A DNA stretch of 40,329 bases from an uncultured Lachnospiraceae bacterium (GCA_910586755.1 CAJUJM010000039.1:1-40329), one strand, 5' to 3'. Positions 1-7,841 are shown, counted from the first letter of the stretch. Numbers and translations: made by a program. The notes: generated by a model not told the origin, from the sequence alone.

Positions 1-162
1 ACCCATGGTAGGCGTGCCCTGCTTTTTTAAATGTGCCTGGGGACCGTCATCCCGGACCTGCTGGCCGAATTTCAGCCTGTGGAGAAAAGGAATCACAATG
101 GGGCACAAAAGAGCACTTATGGCAAAGGATATAATAATCGCTAAGATTGTTTCATTAATCAT
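1..162 (-). CDS. mraY: MraY, phospho-MurNAc-pentapeptide transferase, N-terminal fragment
   Basis: This is the first 54 codons of a gene that continues beyond the left edge. The encoded protein has a hydrophobic first helix (residues 5-27) followed by the family block KFGQQVRDDGPQAHLKKQGT (31-50) and then PTMG at 51-54, which is characteristic of MraY N-termini. MraY makes lipid I from UDP-MurNAc-pentapeptide and undecaprenyl phosphate in the cytoplasmic membrane. The ATG at 162 has a GAGGT ribosome site about 6 bases upstream. It follows the SpoVD-like PBP gene in the usual dcw order. A promoter (243-271) and a hairpin (201-229) lie in the gap, so it may be transcribed partly on its own. Confidence 0.93.
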   Translation of the reverse strand, partial: MINETILAIIISFAISALLCPIVIPFLHRLKFGQQVRDDGPQAHLKKQGTPTMG

Positions 163-200
163 GTCGCACCTCAGTTTCTTATGTAAAAATTTTATATTGC

Positions 201-229
201 CCTTTGCTTTCCGGACGAGAAAGCAAAGG
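201..229 (-). terminator. Hairpin in the spoVD-mraY gap
   Basis: A perfect 11-bp inverted repeat (201-211 with 219-229) encloses a 7-base loop. On the minus strand it is followed by an AT-rich run but not a clean poly-T tract, so it may be an attenuator, a partial terminator or a 5' mRNA hairpin. It begins only about 7 bases after the transcription start predicted from the promoter at 243-271. Confidence 0.6.
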
Positions 230-242
230 ATACACATTAGGT

Positions 243-271
243 AGTATACGTCTTTTTTTTCGAATAATCAA
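243..271 (-). promoter_or_regulatory. Predicted sigma-A promoter for mraY
   Basis: On the minus strand TTGATT (266-271) and TATACT (243-248) are separated by exactly 17 bases. The -35 hexamer overlaps the stop codon of the upstream PBP gene. The start would lie near 236, in front of the hairpin and mraY. Confidence 0.65.
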
Positions 272-2073
272 CTATAGATTCGAAAGGCGCCGGTACTTTC
301 TTCCACTGCTGGTTCAATTTCCAAATAGGGAAGAATATTCTTGAAAATATCGGCAATTACAGGGGCCGCTATGGTTCCTCCATAGTAAATTCCCTCCGGT
401 TCGTCAATGGTAATCAACGCAATCACTTCCGGGTTATCAGCAGGGGCAAAACCAATAAAGGAGGAAATATATTTTTTTAAACTTCTGGGCAGCTTTTCCG
501 ATGTGGCCGTTTTCCCTCCAATCCGGTATCCGGGAAGACTGGCCTTTTTTCCGCTTCCCTCAGCTACCACCTGCTCTAAAATATAGCGCATAGTCTGGCT
601 GGTTTCCTCTGACAGCACATTTTCCTCCACCGGATAAGAAAACGTATGAATATTCTCTCCATCACTGCTTACTGCTTTTACTCCAAAATGCGGGGTAACC
701 CGGGTTCCCCCGTTTATCACTGCCGATACGGTAGCAATCAGCTGAACCGGCGTAATCTGAAAGGACTGTCCAAAGGATACTGTGGCAAGCTCCACCAGAC
801 CCATATTTTCTTTTTTGTGCATAATGGTAGCCGCCTCTCCCGGCAGATCGATGCCGGTCTTCCCCTTCAGGCCCAGTTTTTCAAAATAGGCATAATACCC
901 ATCGATCCCCAGTCTCTGTCCTACGTCTATCAGCACCGGATTGCAGGAATTCATCATCCCCTGAAGGAAATTTTCCCCGCCGTGTCCTCCTACCTTATGG
1001 CAGCGGATTTTCCGATCTTCCACAATCCGAAAACCCGGACAGGAAAAACGGTCATTCAGATCCACCACGTCTGCTTCCAGGCCTGCGGCAGCCGTTATAA
1101 TTTTAAAAGTGGAGCCCGGTTCATATGTGTCATTGATACAGGTATTGCGCCACATCTGATTTAGCAGATCCTGCTTTCCTGCCGCTCCTTTCCCGGCAGC
1201 GGCCTGCTCTGCCTCAAATTCTGCCTGTCTGGCGCTTTGGCTCACCAGGTTCTGTCCCGGGGTAAACGGATCGTTTAAATTAAATTCCGGTACATTTACC
1301 ATAGCCATAATCTCTCCGTTTTGAGGATTCATAACAATAATGGACACCCTCTTTGCATTTTTCTTTTCCATAACCTGGTAAGCTGCCTGTTGGCAATAGG
1401 CCTGGATATTCCTGTCCAGACTGATATACAAATCGTTTCCGGCCACCGGTTCCACCCGGTCCTCCGCTGCGTTCTCAATCTCCACCCCTCTGGCATCCGT
1501 CATGGTAAGGATCAAACCGTTTTTTCCTTTTAAATACTCTTCGTATTTTACCTCCAGGCCAATAATCCCCTGATTATCTCCTCCGGTAAAGCCTAAAACC
1601 TTGGAAGCCAGACTGTCATAAGGGTAATACCGTTTATAATCTTCATCTACTTTAACTCCATCAAGTCCCTGGTCCCGAATGGCATCTCCAATCTCTTTAT
1701 CCACATTGGTGCTGATAATCTCCCTGGAACTGTATTTTTCCACCTTTTTCCGAACCGTTTCCTCTGATACATCCAGATATTTGCACAAAACCTCCACCAC
1801 CTGATCCGGGTTGGTAATCTGGTTGTGAATGACTGAAATGGTACATACGGTCCGGTTCGTGGCAATTACGGTTCCGGTGGCATCAATAATCCGGCCTCTG
1901 GCCGCTTTAATAGTACGCTCCCTCTGGTGCAGATCCTCTGCCATAGCGCTGTAGTGATCGGCCCGGTAAATCATAAGAAAAAACAGCCTTCCCAGCAGAA
2001 CCGCCGTTATGACAGACGACAGAACAAACAGGAGGGCTATTCTTCCTCTATGACATGTCTGATTTGTATTCAT
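268..2073 (-). CDS. spoVD: Class B penicillin-binding protein, SpoVD-like transpeptidase
   Basis: A 601-residue membrane-anchored peptidoglycan transpeptidase. It has one N-terminal transmembrane segment (about 12-35), a PBP dimerisation domain (about 55-210) and a transpeptidase domain (about 240-580). The catalytic SxxK is S321-TFK and the SxN motif is S376-CN. The third motif reads K521-TA instead of KTG, a variant I recall in clostridial SpoVD-like proteins. There is no C-terminal PASTA domain, unlike B. subtilis SpoVD. It follows a second class B PBP gene by 53 bases in the division operon, and the ATG at 2073 has a GGGGAG site 6 bases upstream. Position and sequence favour a SpoVD-like role in spore cortex or septal synthesis, but vegetative FtsI function cannot be excluded. 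Confidence 0.88.
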   Translation of the reverse strand: MNTNQTCHRGRIALLFVLSSVITAVLLGRLFFLMIYRADHYSAMAEDLHQRERTIKAARGRIIDATGTVIATNRTVCTISVIHNQITNPDQVVEVLCKYLDVSEETVRKKVEKYSSREIISTNVDKEIGDAIRDQGLDGVKVDEDYKRYYPYDSLASKVLGFTGGDNQGIIGLEVKYEEYLKGKNGLILTMTDARGVEIENAAEDRVEPVAGNDLYISLDRNIQAYCQQAAYQVMEKKNAKRVSIIVMNPQNGEIMAMVNVPEFNLNDPFTPGQNLVSQSARQAEFEAEQAAAGKGAAGKQDLLNQMWRNTCINDTYEPGSTFKIITAAAGLEADVVDLNDRFSCPGFRIVEDRKIRCHKVGGHGGENFLQGMMNSCNPVLIDVGQRLGIDGYYAYFEKLGLKGKTGIDLPGEAATIMHKKENMGLVELATVSFGQSFQITPVQLIATVSAVINGGTRVTPHFGVKAVSSDGENIHTFSYPVEENVLSEETSQTMRYILEQVVAEGSGKKASLPGYRIGGKTATSEKLPRSLKKYISSFIGFAPADNPEVIALITIDEPEGIYYGGTIAAPVIADIFKNILPYLEIEPAVEESTGAFRIYS

Positions 2074-2126
2074 GACATTCTCCCCTGTCCCATCATCAAT
2101 TCATATATATGATGGAAATCACAGGG

Positions 2127-4397
2127 TTATGACGTTTCCGCTTCAGAAGACTCTCCTGTCTGAGATTCCCGGCTGTCCCCGTTTTCTGTTTCTTCCTGAG
2201 CAGAAGCCGTACTCTCTGCCGGTTCTCCGGAAAATGCCGGATCCTCCTCAGGAGTTTCTGGCAGGCTTCCTGGCAAACGGGACTCCTCTGAACCTGCCGG
2301 GGCTCCCGGAAGGGGCTCTTCCCCCTCGACTTCCCCCACAATATACTCGTCTGTAGCATATACCCGGGGTTCCGTCTCCGGTTCTGTTTGGCTGGTTTCT
2401 GTCTCCTGATCCACAATTCCGTCTTCTTCGGGAAGCAGCCCCTTAAGCTCTTCCGGAACTGTCTCCATATCCGTAGTAGGGAATATATTTAGATAAGGAA
2501 GTGATTCCGCCAATATCTTTTGTACTATCTGGGTTGCAAAGCTGCTGTGAGCCTGTTCTTTCCCCGGAAGGTTGGGTGTGTCGATTGCCACATACACTAT
2601 AACCTGGGGATTGTCTGCCGGTGCAAATCCAATAAAAGATACCAGATAATTCTCAGCGCTTCTGGGATACTTTTCTGCAGTGCCAGTCTTGCCGCCTACT
2701 GCATACCCCTCCACCTGGGCCGCTTTTCCAGTTCCTTCGCTCACTGTCTTTTCCAGGGCCGTTCTCAGAAAAATGGCAGTATTTTCAGAAACTGTCTCCC
2801 GCACCAGCACCGGCTCTATCTTTTTTACCACAGAACCCTGATCGTTTAAAATCTGCTTTACCACATGAGGCTCATAATAGCTGCCTCCATTAATAACGGA
2901 TGCAAAGGCCGCCGCCATCTGCACCATGGTACAGTTAAAGTTCTGCCCAAAAGAGTTGGTGGCCAGATTGGATGAGCGCATCTGATCTGCCTGGTAGATC
3001 AAGGTGGAGGTATCCGCCTCTCCCGGAAGATCGATATTGGTCTTCTGGCCAAAGCCAAATATTTCCTGATACTTGGAAAACTTTCGCCCTCCTGTCATGG
3101 AAGCCAGACGCATCATCACCACGTTGCAGGATTCCATTAAAGATTCGGTTATGGTAAGGGAGCCGTGGCCATTTCGGTTTACACAGTGGATTTGATGGCC
3201 CCCCACCTCCAAAACTCCTCCACATTCTATGGATTCATTTCCGGTAATATAGCCCTCTTCCATGGCTGCTGCTACCGTAAATATCTTAGACGGGGATCCT
3301 GGCTCAAAAGAATCGCTGACACAGAAATTGCGCCAGATTTTGTTCCAGGCCACCTGCTGTCCCAGAGAGTAGATTTCTTCTTCCGAATAATATTTAGAAA
3401 CCTCTTCCTCTGTAATGGTGAGATTTCTGTCCCGGTTTTTCCTTTTGTAGTCGTCCACCGCCTCCAGCCTTCCCATGTCCATGATTTCCTGGTCCGTAAA
3501 CCGGCCCTCTAAATTTCTCGGGTCATTTAAATCATAGCGGTTCTTGGTGGCCATTGCCAGAATTTCTCCGTTTTGAGGATTCATCACAATAGCGGCGCTC
3601 ATTTTGCTGCCGGTTCCGGCTTCCCACTGGTCAATATATTTTTCCGCGATCTTCTGGATATTAATATCAATGGTGGAGACAATTGTTCTCCCATTTTCCG
3701 CCTCTTTGATCACTCTCTCCAAATTGGTTTCTTCATTTAGATAGCCGTATTCCCTTCCGTTGACTCCGATTAGCTGGTCATTATAATACTGCTCAATGCC
3801 ATTCATGCCTTTGGCTCCGTTGTCATAAGAAAAGCCAATAATCGTGCTTGCCAGGTCTCCATAAGGGTAGACCCTTTTGTATTGGGGTTCAAACCAGACT
3901 CCGGCCACCTTTCGGTTTGAGGCCCCGGCCTGGGCTGCCTGTGTGTTGGCTTCAAAAGCTTCCTTCTGCTCCTGAGTAATCTGTTTTTCATAATTAATAT
4001 AGGATTTAGCGGAATTATCATTGATCAGGCTGGTCAACTCATCTGCATTGTAGCCAAAGGTCTGGCTTAAAACCGATACCGTAGTGGCGAGATATTTCTC
4101 TTTATCCGATGTGATCACCTTGGGGTCGATAATCAGGTTGTATACCTGCTCGCTGACAGCCAGATAGGTTCCGTTTCTGTCCATAATCTCTCCCCGCCTG
4201 TACGGGAGGATCTGGCTGCTGTAATTCTGATGATCCAAAACAATCTGATTATAGTCCTCCTGGTTATATTTTATTAAATTATAGAGAACCATAACCAATG
4301 CAAACAAAGCCAGCGTTATTACCAGAACGGTAATCGCCAGCTTTTCCTGCATAGTTTTGGTAAAGATTCGTTTATTAGTGTTCCGGGATGCTTTCAT
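2127..4397 (-). CDS. Class B penicillin-binding protein (FtsI/PBP2B-like) with acidic tail
   Basis: A 756-residue septal transpeptidase. The single transmembrane helix is at about 20-42, a dimerisation domain spans about 65-240 and the transpeptidase domain about 265-635. The motifs are S368-PSK, S423-CN and K570-TG, so the protein should be active. After residue 643 comes a roughly 110-residue low-complexity tail rich in Glu, Pro, Ser and Thr, where PASTA domains often occur in related proteins. The start overlaps the end of the ftsL-like gene by 23 bases. The ribosome site is weak, which suggests translational coupling. It is probably the vegetative divisome transpeptidase, with the next gene acting as its SpoVD-like partner. 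Confidence 0.88.
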   Translation of the reverse strand: MKASRNTNKRIFTKTMQEKLAITVLVITLALFALVMVLYNLIKYNQEDYNQIVLDHQNYSSQILPYRRGEIMDRNGTYLAVSEQVYNLIIDPKVITSDKEKYLATTVSVLSQTFGYNADELTSLINDNSAKSYINYEKQITQEQKEAFEANTQAAQAGASNRKVAGVWFEPQYKRVYPYGDLASTIIGFSYDNGAKGMNGIEQYYNDQLIGVNGREYGYLNEETNLERVIKEAENGRTIVSTIDINIQKIAEKYIDQWEAGTGSKMSAAIVMNPQNGEILAMATKNRYDLNDPRNLEGRFTDQEIMDMGRLEAVDDYKRKNRDRNLTITEEEVSKYYSEEEIYSLGQQVAWNKIWRNFCVSDSFEPGSPSKIFTVAAAMEEGYITGNESIECGGVLEVGGHQIHCVNRNGHGSLTITESLMESCNVVMMRLASMTGGRKFSKYQEIFGFGQKTNIDLPGEADTSTLIYQADQMRSSNLATNSFGQNFNCTMVQMAAAFASVINGGSYYEPHVVKQILNDQGSVVKKIEPVLVRETVSENTAIFLRTALEKTVSEGTGKAAQVEGYAVGGKTGTAEKYPRSAENYLVSFIGFAPADNPQVIVYVAIDTPNLPGKEQAHSSFATQIVQKILAESLPYLNIFPTTDMETVPEELKGLLPEEDGIVDQETETSQTEPETEPRVYATDEYIVGEVEGEEPLPGAPAGSEESRLPGSLPETPEEDPAFSGEPAESTASAQEETENGDSRESQTGESSEAETS

Positions 4398-4866
4398 TTT
4401 GTCTTACATACTCACTTTCCGTCTTCTTATACAAACGCACCTGGCTTTTATCTGCATAAACCATGCCCAGCTCCTCAGTTGCAACTTTGTAAACGTGGTC
4501 CAGATCGACGGATGTTTTGATTCTGGTTTCTAAAGCATCGTTTTCCGCTTTCATATTTTTAATTTCCTGTTCTATCCGGGCAATGCTCTTTACCTTGGTG
4601 GTAATGGATGCCTGAAGCTGAAGGTAATTAATGCATAAAAATAATGTACATACTGCCGCAAGAGTCAATGCGATGACGTAAGGGGCGTCCATATATAAGG
4701 CCTTGGCCCTGTTGCGCTTTACCCTGGTGCTTACCTTGCGGTGAACCTTCTTTTGGGGCTCCGCTTCCTCATATCGTCTGGCAGGCGCTGCTTTGCGGAC
4801 AGTATTTCCCTGAATATAAGCGCTGTATTCGTTTGTATGATGTACTCTCTGTCTCTTAGCAGCCAT
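4375..4866 (-). CDS. ftsL: FtsL/DivIC-like cell division protein
   Basis: A 163-residue bitopic membrane protein with a basic cytoplasmic N-terminus (about 1-58), one transmembrane helix (about 62-84) and an extracytoplasmic coiled coil (about 85-115) of the septum-formation initiator type. FtsL proteins bridge FtsB/DivIC and the septal transpeptidase. I chose ATG 4866 because AGGAGG lies 7 bases upstream; an in-frame TTG at 4872 is too close to that site. The gene sits between rsmH and the PBP gene, exactly where ftsL normally lies. Primary sequence is poorly conserved in this family, so the name rests on architecture and position. Confidence 0.8.
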   Translation of the reverse strand: MAAKRQRVHHTNEYSAYIQGNTVRKAAPARRYEEAEPQKKVHRKVSTRVKRNRAKALYMDAPYVIALTLAAVCTLFLCINYLQLQASITTKVKSIARIEQEIKNMKAENDALETRIKTSVDLDHVYKVATEELGMVYADKSQVRLYKKTESEYVRQNESIPEH

Positions 4867-4884
4867 AATCAAACCTCCTGACTT

Positions 4885-5823
4885 TTAATTTCTCTCAAAT
4901 ACCCGAAGCTTGGCGCTTTTGGAGCGGGTATTCTCCTTAAGTTCTTCTTCGGAAGGCAAAATGGGTTTAGAGCTTACCACTCTCCCCTTGCTTTTCCTGC
5001 CGCACACGCATACCGGGAAATCCGGCGGGCAAATACAGGGATTCTCGTTGGCTCTAAAACGCCTTTTTACCATCCGGTCCTCCAGAGAGTGAAATGTGAT
5101 GATGGAAAGCCTTCCTCCGGGATTTAGCAAATCGATCATTTCATCCATGGCCTGGTTTAAAACCTCCAGCTCTTCATTGAGTTCGATCCGAATGGCCTGG
5201 TAGGTTCTCTTGGAAGGATGGCCTCCTGTCGCCCTGATTTTTGCCGGAATCGCCCCTTTAATAATCTCATTTAACTGGCCGGTGGTGGTAATCTCCCCTT
5301 TTTCTCTGGCCTTTACAATGTGCTTTGCAATATTTTTCGCGAACCGATCCTCACCGTAATCCCGGATAATTCGAAACAGCTCCTGTTCACTGTAGGTATT
5401 GACAATAATCGCCGCCGTCTTATCCTTTCTCTGATCCATTCTCATATCCAGAGGCGCATTTTCTTCTCTGTAAGTAAATCCTCTCTCCGGTGTGTCAAGC
5501 TGATAAGAGGAAACGCCCAAATCCAGATAGATTCCATCTACCTTTTGGATATCCAGATCTTTTAAGACCCGGGCAATTTCCACATAGTTGCTCTGGACAA
5601 CCGTCACTTTATCTCTAAATGGTTCCAATCGGGAAGATGCTGCTTTTATGGCGTCTCCATCCTGATCAATACCGATTAACCGGCCCTGAGAGCCCAGGCG
5701 TTTTGCCACCTGAAAGGCATGTCCCCCGCCTCCTAAGGTTCCGTCCACATAAATCCCGTCCGGCTTTATATTCAGGCTGTCTACGGTCTCGTAAAGCAGA
5801 ACGGACTGATGTTCAAATATCAT
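4885..5823 (-). CDS. rsmH: 16S rRNA (cytosine-1402-N4) methyltransferase RsmH
   Basis: A 312-residue SAM-dependent methyltransferase that modifies C1402 in the decoding centre of 16S rRNA. The N-terminal motif HQSVLLYETV and the SAM loop DGTLGGGGHA (about 27-36) are typical, as are the DLGVSSYQLD block and the C-terminal SFHSLEDRMVK block. Length matches the family. The ATG overlaps the mraZ stop by 4 bases, indicating translational coupling in the mraZ-rsmH-ftsL operon. Confidence 0.96.
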   Translation of the reverse strand: MIFEHQSVLLYETVDSLNIKPDGIYVDGTLGGGGHAFQVAKRLGSQGRLIGIDQDGDAIKAASSRLEPFRDKVTVVQSNYVEIARVLKDLDIQKVDGIYLDLGVSSYQLDTPERGFTYREENAPLDMRMDQRKDKTAAIIVNTYSEQELFRIIRDYGEDRFAKNIAKHIVKAREKGEITTTGQLNEIIKGAIPAKIRATGGHPSKRTYQAIRIELNEELEVLNQAMDEMIDLLNPGGRLSIITFHSLEDRMVKRRFRANENPCICPPDFPVCVCGRKSKGRVVSSKPILPSEEELKENTRSKSAKLRVFERN

Positions 5824-6245
5824 ATTCCGAACCCTTCCATACTTTCTGCAATATCTTCGATGTCATCATAAGAATTAATAGCAAGCCACCGCTCTTTACT
5901 CCAGATTTCCAGATGGCTTCCTGTTCCCACCAGCACGGCTTCCTTTTCAATGCCGGCATAGTCCCGCAGCACAGAGGGAATCAGAATACGGCCCTGCTTG
6001 TCTACTTCACAGGTGGTAGCTCCTGCCAGGAAGAAACGGGTAAGCTTTCTGGCGCTGGCATTGGTGACTGGTAAAGCGGTAAGTTTCTTTTCCATCTCGG
6101 CCCATTCAGGATTTCCATACACAAACAAGCAGCTATCAAATCCCTTCGTTACCACGAATTCATCTCCTAGCTGCTCTCTGAACTTAGAAGGTACGATTAA
6201 ACGCCCCTTCGCGTCTACTGTATGATTGTACTCACCCATGAACAT
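5820..6245 (-). CDS. mraZ: Transcriptional regulator MraZ
   Basis: A 141-residue protein with two SpoVT/AbrB-like domains. The first begins MFMGEYNHTVDAKGRLIVP and the second contains CEVDKQGRILIP (about 80-91). MraZ represses the division cluster by binding spaced GTGG-containing boxes. ATG 6245 gives the conserved N-terminus and a normal family length; longer in-frame starts upstream would be non-ATG and lack family support. The ribosome site is weak (GGGTGA). Five matching boxes lie just upstream, consistent with autoregulation. Confidence 0.95.
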   Translation of the reverse strand: MFMGEYNHTVDAKGRLIVPSKFREQLGDEFVVTKGFDSCLFVYGNPEWAEMEKKLTALPVTNASARKLTRFFLAGATTCEVDKQGRILIPSVLRDYAGIEKEAVLVGTGSHLEIWSKERWLAINSYDDIEDIAESMEGFGI

Positions 6246-6279
6246 ATCTGTCACCCATTGCCGTTCCGGTACAACCAAT

Positions 6280-6326
6280 CCACTTGGCCACCATTATCTA
6301 CCACTTTACTCCACTTTCTACCACTT
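6280..6326 (-). promoter_or_regulatory. MraZ operator: five box-like repeats
   Basis: On the minus strand (A)AGTGG-type boxes lie at 6321-6326, 6311-6316, 6301-6306, 6291-6296 (degenerate TAATGG) and 6280-6285. The pitch is 10 bp, with 11 bp at the last step, so all face one side of the helix. They begin about at the predicted transcription start, which fits repression by MraZ. Confidence 0.85.
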
Positions 6327-6334
6327 GTACATTT

Positions 6335-6363
6335 ATTCTAGTACAGAACCGGGGAATTGGCAA
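6335..6363 (-). promoter_or_regulatory. Predicted sigma-A promoter of the mraZ operon
   Basis: TTGCCA (6358-6363) and TAGAAT (6335-6340) on the minus strand are 17 bases apart. Transcription should begin near 6328, directly at the first MraZ box. Confidence 0.8.
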
Positions 6364-6394
6364 GGATTTTTTCCAAAAATGAGCTAAAAAATAA

Positions 6395-6450
6395 GGAGGG
6401 AAAAAATGGAAACCAGCAAACAAATGTTTGGGTTTCCACTTTTTCCCTCC
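6395..6450 (-). terminator. Long near-perfect hairpin, probable terminator after the lgt operon
   Basis: A 20-base inverted repeat (6395-6414 with 6431-6450) has one mismatch. The loop contains a further 5-bp stem (6417-6421 with 6426-6430). On the minus strand it is followed by a T-rich run (CTTATTTTTTAG), consistent with intrinsic termination of lgt-operon transcripts before the mraZ promoter. Confidence 0.75.
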
Positions 6451-6451
6451 C

Positions 6452-6532
6452 TAGGAGGAAGGTAAATGCGAAGCATTTTCAGAATACCTTCCGACAATAT
6501 GGCAGGTGGCGCAGGGCGTCGCGTGCCGATAC
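6452..6532 (+). repeat. Two-hairpin structured repeat, copy A
   Basis: The element starts TAGGAGGAAG and holds two hairpins. Hairpin 1 has an 8-bp outer stem (6457-6464 with 6485-6492), an inner stem (6465-6469 with 6473-6477) and a 7-base bulge on the 3' side. Hairpin 2 is 12 bp/3-base loop/12 bp (6501-6512 with 6516-6527), with one mismatch and two G-T pairs. Copy B at 14355-14445 has the same plan with different stem sequences. Confidence 0.8.
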
Positions 6533-6538
6533 TTTATT

Positions 6539-6552
6539 ATACCAGGTGGTAT
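6539..6552. other. 14-bp palindrome downstream of the Spo0E-like gene
   Basis: ATACCA and TGGTAT are separated by two bases, just past the Spo0E-like stop codon. On the minus strand it is followed by AATAAAG. It may be a weak transcript end or a protein site. Confidence 0.4.
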
Positions 6553-6556
6553 GCTA

Positions 6557-6706
6557 TTAATATCCGGACACAATATACTCTTCGATCAATCCATCCAGTT
6601 CGATACTGTTTTTATAAATCTCATCATAATTATCATGATTCTCAATACTGTTGTCCAGCTTTTTTCTGCTCTCTTCTATCTTGCTAACCAGCTCTTCTCT
6701 TGTCAT
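6557..6706 (-). CDS. Spo0E-like aspartyl-phosphate phosphatase
   Basis: A 49-residue small protein. It is predicted to form two helices and contains NSIELDGLIEEYI (33-45), matching the S-x-E-L-D motif of Spo0E-family phosphatases. Known members remove phosphate from Spo0A or related response regulators and so restrain sporulation. The ATG at 6706 lies 4 bases after the lgt stop codon, with an AAGGAAGG ribosome site about 8 bases upstream, so it is probably co-transcribed with lgt. Length is normal for this family of very short proteins. The target in this organism is unknown. Confidence 0.82.
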   Translation of the reverse strand: MTREELVSKIEESRKKLDNSIENHDNYDEIYKNSIELDGLIEEYIVSGY

Positions 6707-6710
6707 CTAA

Positions 6711-7592
6711 CTATACCTTCCTTTCTCCCCTGTTAAGCCGGAGAGTTTTATGTCTGATAATAAGAATTCCTGCGGACACTGCCACTAAAACCATAGAAAG
6801 GGCCTGAGACACCGGAATACCTGTACCGAACAGAATCAATTGATCCGTCCGCAGCCCCTCTATCCAGGTTCGTCCTAATCCGTAGCCCAGCAGGTAAATC
6901 CAGAGCATCTCCCCATCAAACCTCTTTTTCCTGCGGTACCACAGCATAAATATCAATACTCCCAAATTCCAAAGGGATTCATATAAAAAGGTAGGGTGAA
7001 CCTGAATGTACTGGATCCCCTGCTCTACAATCATATTGTCTAACAATTCTCCGGAAATCATAGATGGATTTACCAGAGACATCTTGATCCTCATGGCAAA
7101 AAGGTTGTCCGTATAGCCGCCAAAGGCTTCTGTGTTAAAAAAATTCCCCCATCTTCCAATAATCTGCCCTAAAATAAGACCCAGAACACCGCTGTCTGCC
7201 ATGGAAAAAAAGGACTGTTTTCTTACCCGGGTAAATACAATCAGAGTCAGAACCGCTCCGATAACTCCACCATAAATAGCAAGTCCCCCTGCCCGCAGGT
7301 TAAAAATCTGTACCAGATTGTCCTTATAGGCGTCCCACTGAAAAATCACATAATAAAGCCTGGCTCCTATAATGGAAAAAATAATGGCGTACAGTGCAAA
7401 ATCAAGATAGAGCTCCGGGTTTTGCCCTCTCCTTTTGGCATCAGACTGGGCCAGCCAGATACCAGCCAGCATACCAATGCCAATAATAATTCCATAATAG
7501 GCAATCCGGAATCCAAATATTGACACGCTATTATGCAGATTTTGAATAGAAATGCCCAGATGTATAAAGCTGATATCTGTTCCCTCTGTCAT
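6711..7592 (-). CDS. lgt: Prolipoprotein diacylglyceryl transferase Lgt
   Basis: A 293-residue polytopic membrane enzyme that transfers diacylglycerol from phosphatidylglycerol to the lipobox Cys of prolipoproteins. The signature GRWGNFFNTEAFG lies at about 143-155, and the HPTFLYESLWN block and several hydrophobic segments are present. Length is normal. The ATG at 7592 has AAGGAG about 14 bases upstream, a rather long spacing, but no better in-frame start is visible. It heads a two-gene unit with the Spo0E-like gene. Confidence 0.95.
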   Translation of the reverse strand: MTEGTDISFIHLGISIQNLHNSVSIFGFRIAYYGIIIGIGMLAGIWLAQSDAKRRGQNPELYLDFALYAIIFSIIGARLYYVIFQWDAYKDNLVQIFNLRAGGLAIYGGVIGAVLTLIVFTRVRKQSFFSMADSGVLGLILGQIIGRWGNFFNTEAFGGYTDNLFAMRIKMSLVNPSMISGELLDNMIVEQGIQYIQVHPTFLYESLWNLGVLIFMLWYRRKKRFDGEMLWIYLLGYGLGRTWIEGLRTDQLILFGTGIPVSQALSMVLVAVSAGILIIRHKTLRLNRGERKV

Positions 7593-7628
7593 ATATTGTG
7601 TAAAAACTCCTTTCCTAAGATTTTCTCT

Positions 7629-7657
7629 ATTTTACCCCTAAAAACGCCAAAAATCAA
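7629..7657 (-). promoter_or_regulatory. Predicted sigma-A promoter of lgt
   Basis: TTGATT (7652-7657) and TAAAAT (7629-7634) on the minus strand are separated by 17 bases. The start would be about 30 bases upstream of the lgt ATG. Confidence 0.65.
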
Positions 7658-7841
7658 TGGCTTTCGATTGACACTAGACATCAGAATTCGACAAACGGCG
7701 ACTCTGCCCGGTTCTCCCTTTTCTTTTCCTCATAAATCCGGTATGCTTTAGAAGGTATTATTATATTTCAATAACTTTAGGAAGGTACACATTATGAAGC
7801 TGGCGTTTTGTCTGGATTATATTCAGGTAAGACACTGAGAT

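Noticed and set aside
5..244. Open frame of 79 codons on the plus strand at the left edge
   Set aside because: The opposite strand encodes the conserved MraY N-terminus, a promoter and a hairpin, which fully explain this stretch.
7794..7838. A 14-codon plus-strand mini-ORF preceded by a good AGGAAGG site
   Set aside because: Too short to support as a gene, no known leader context, and it ends opposite the GNAT stop region; it could be a remnant but nothing confirms this.
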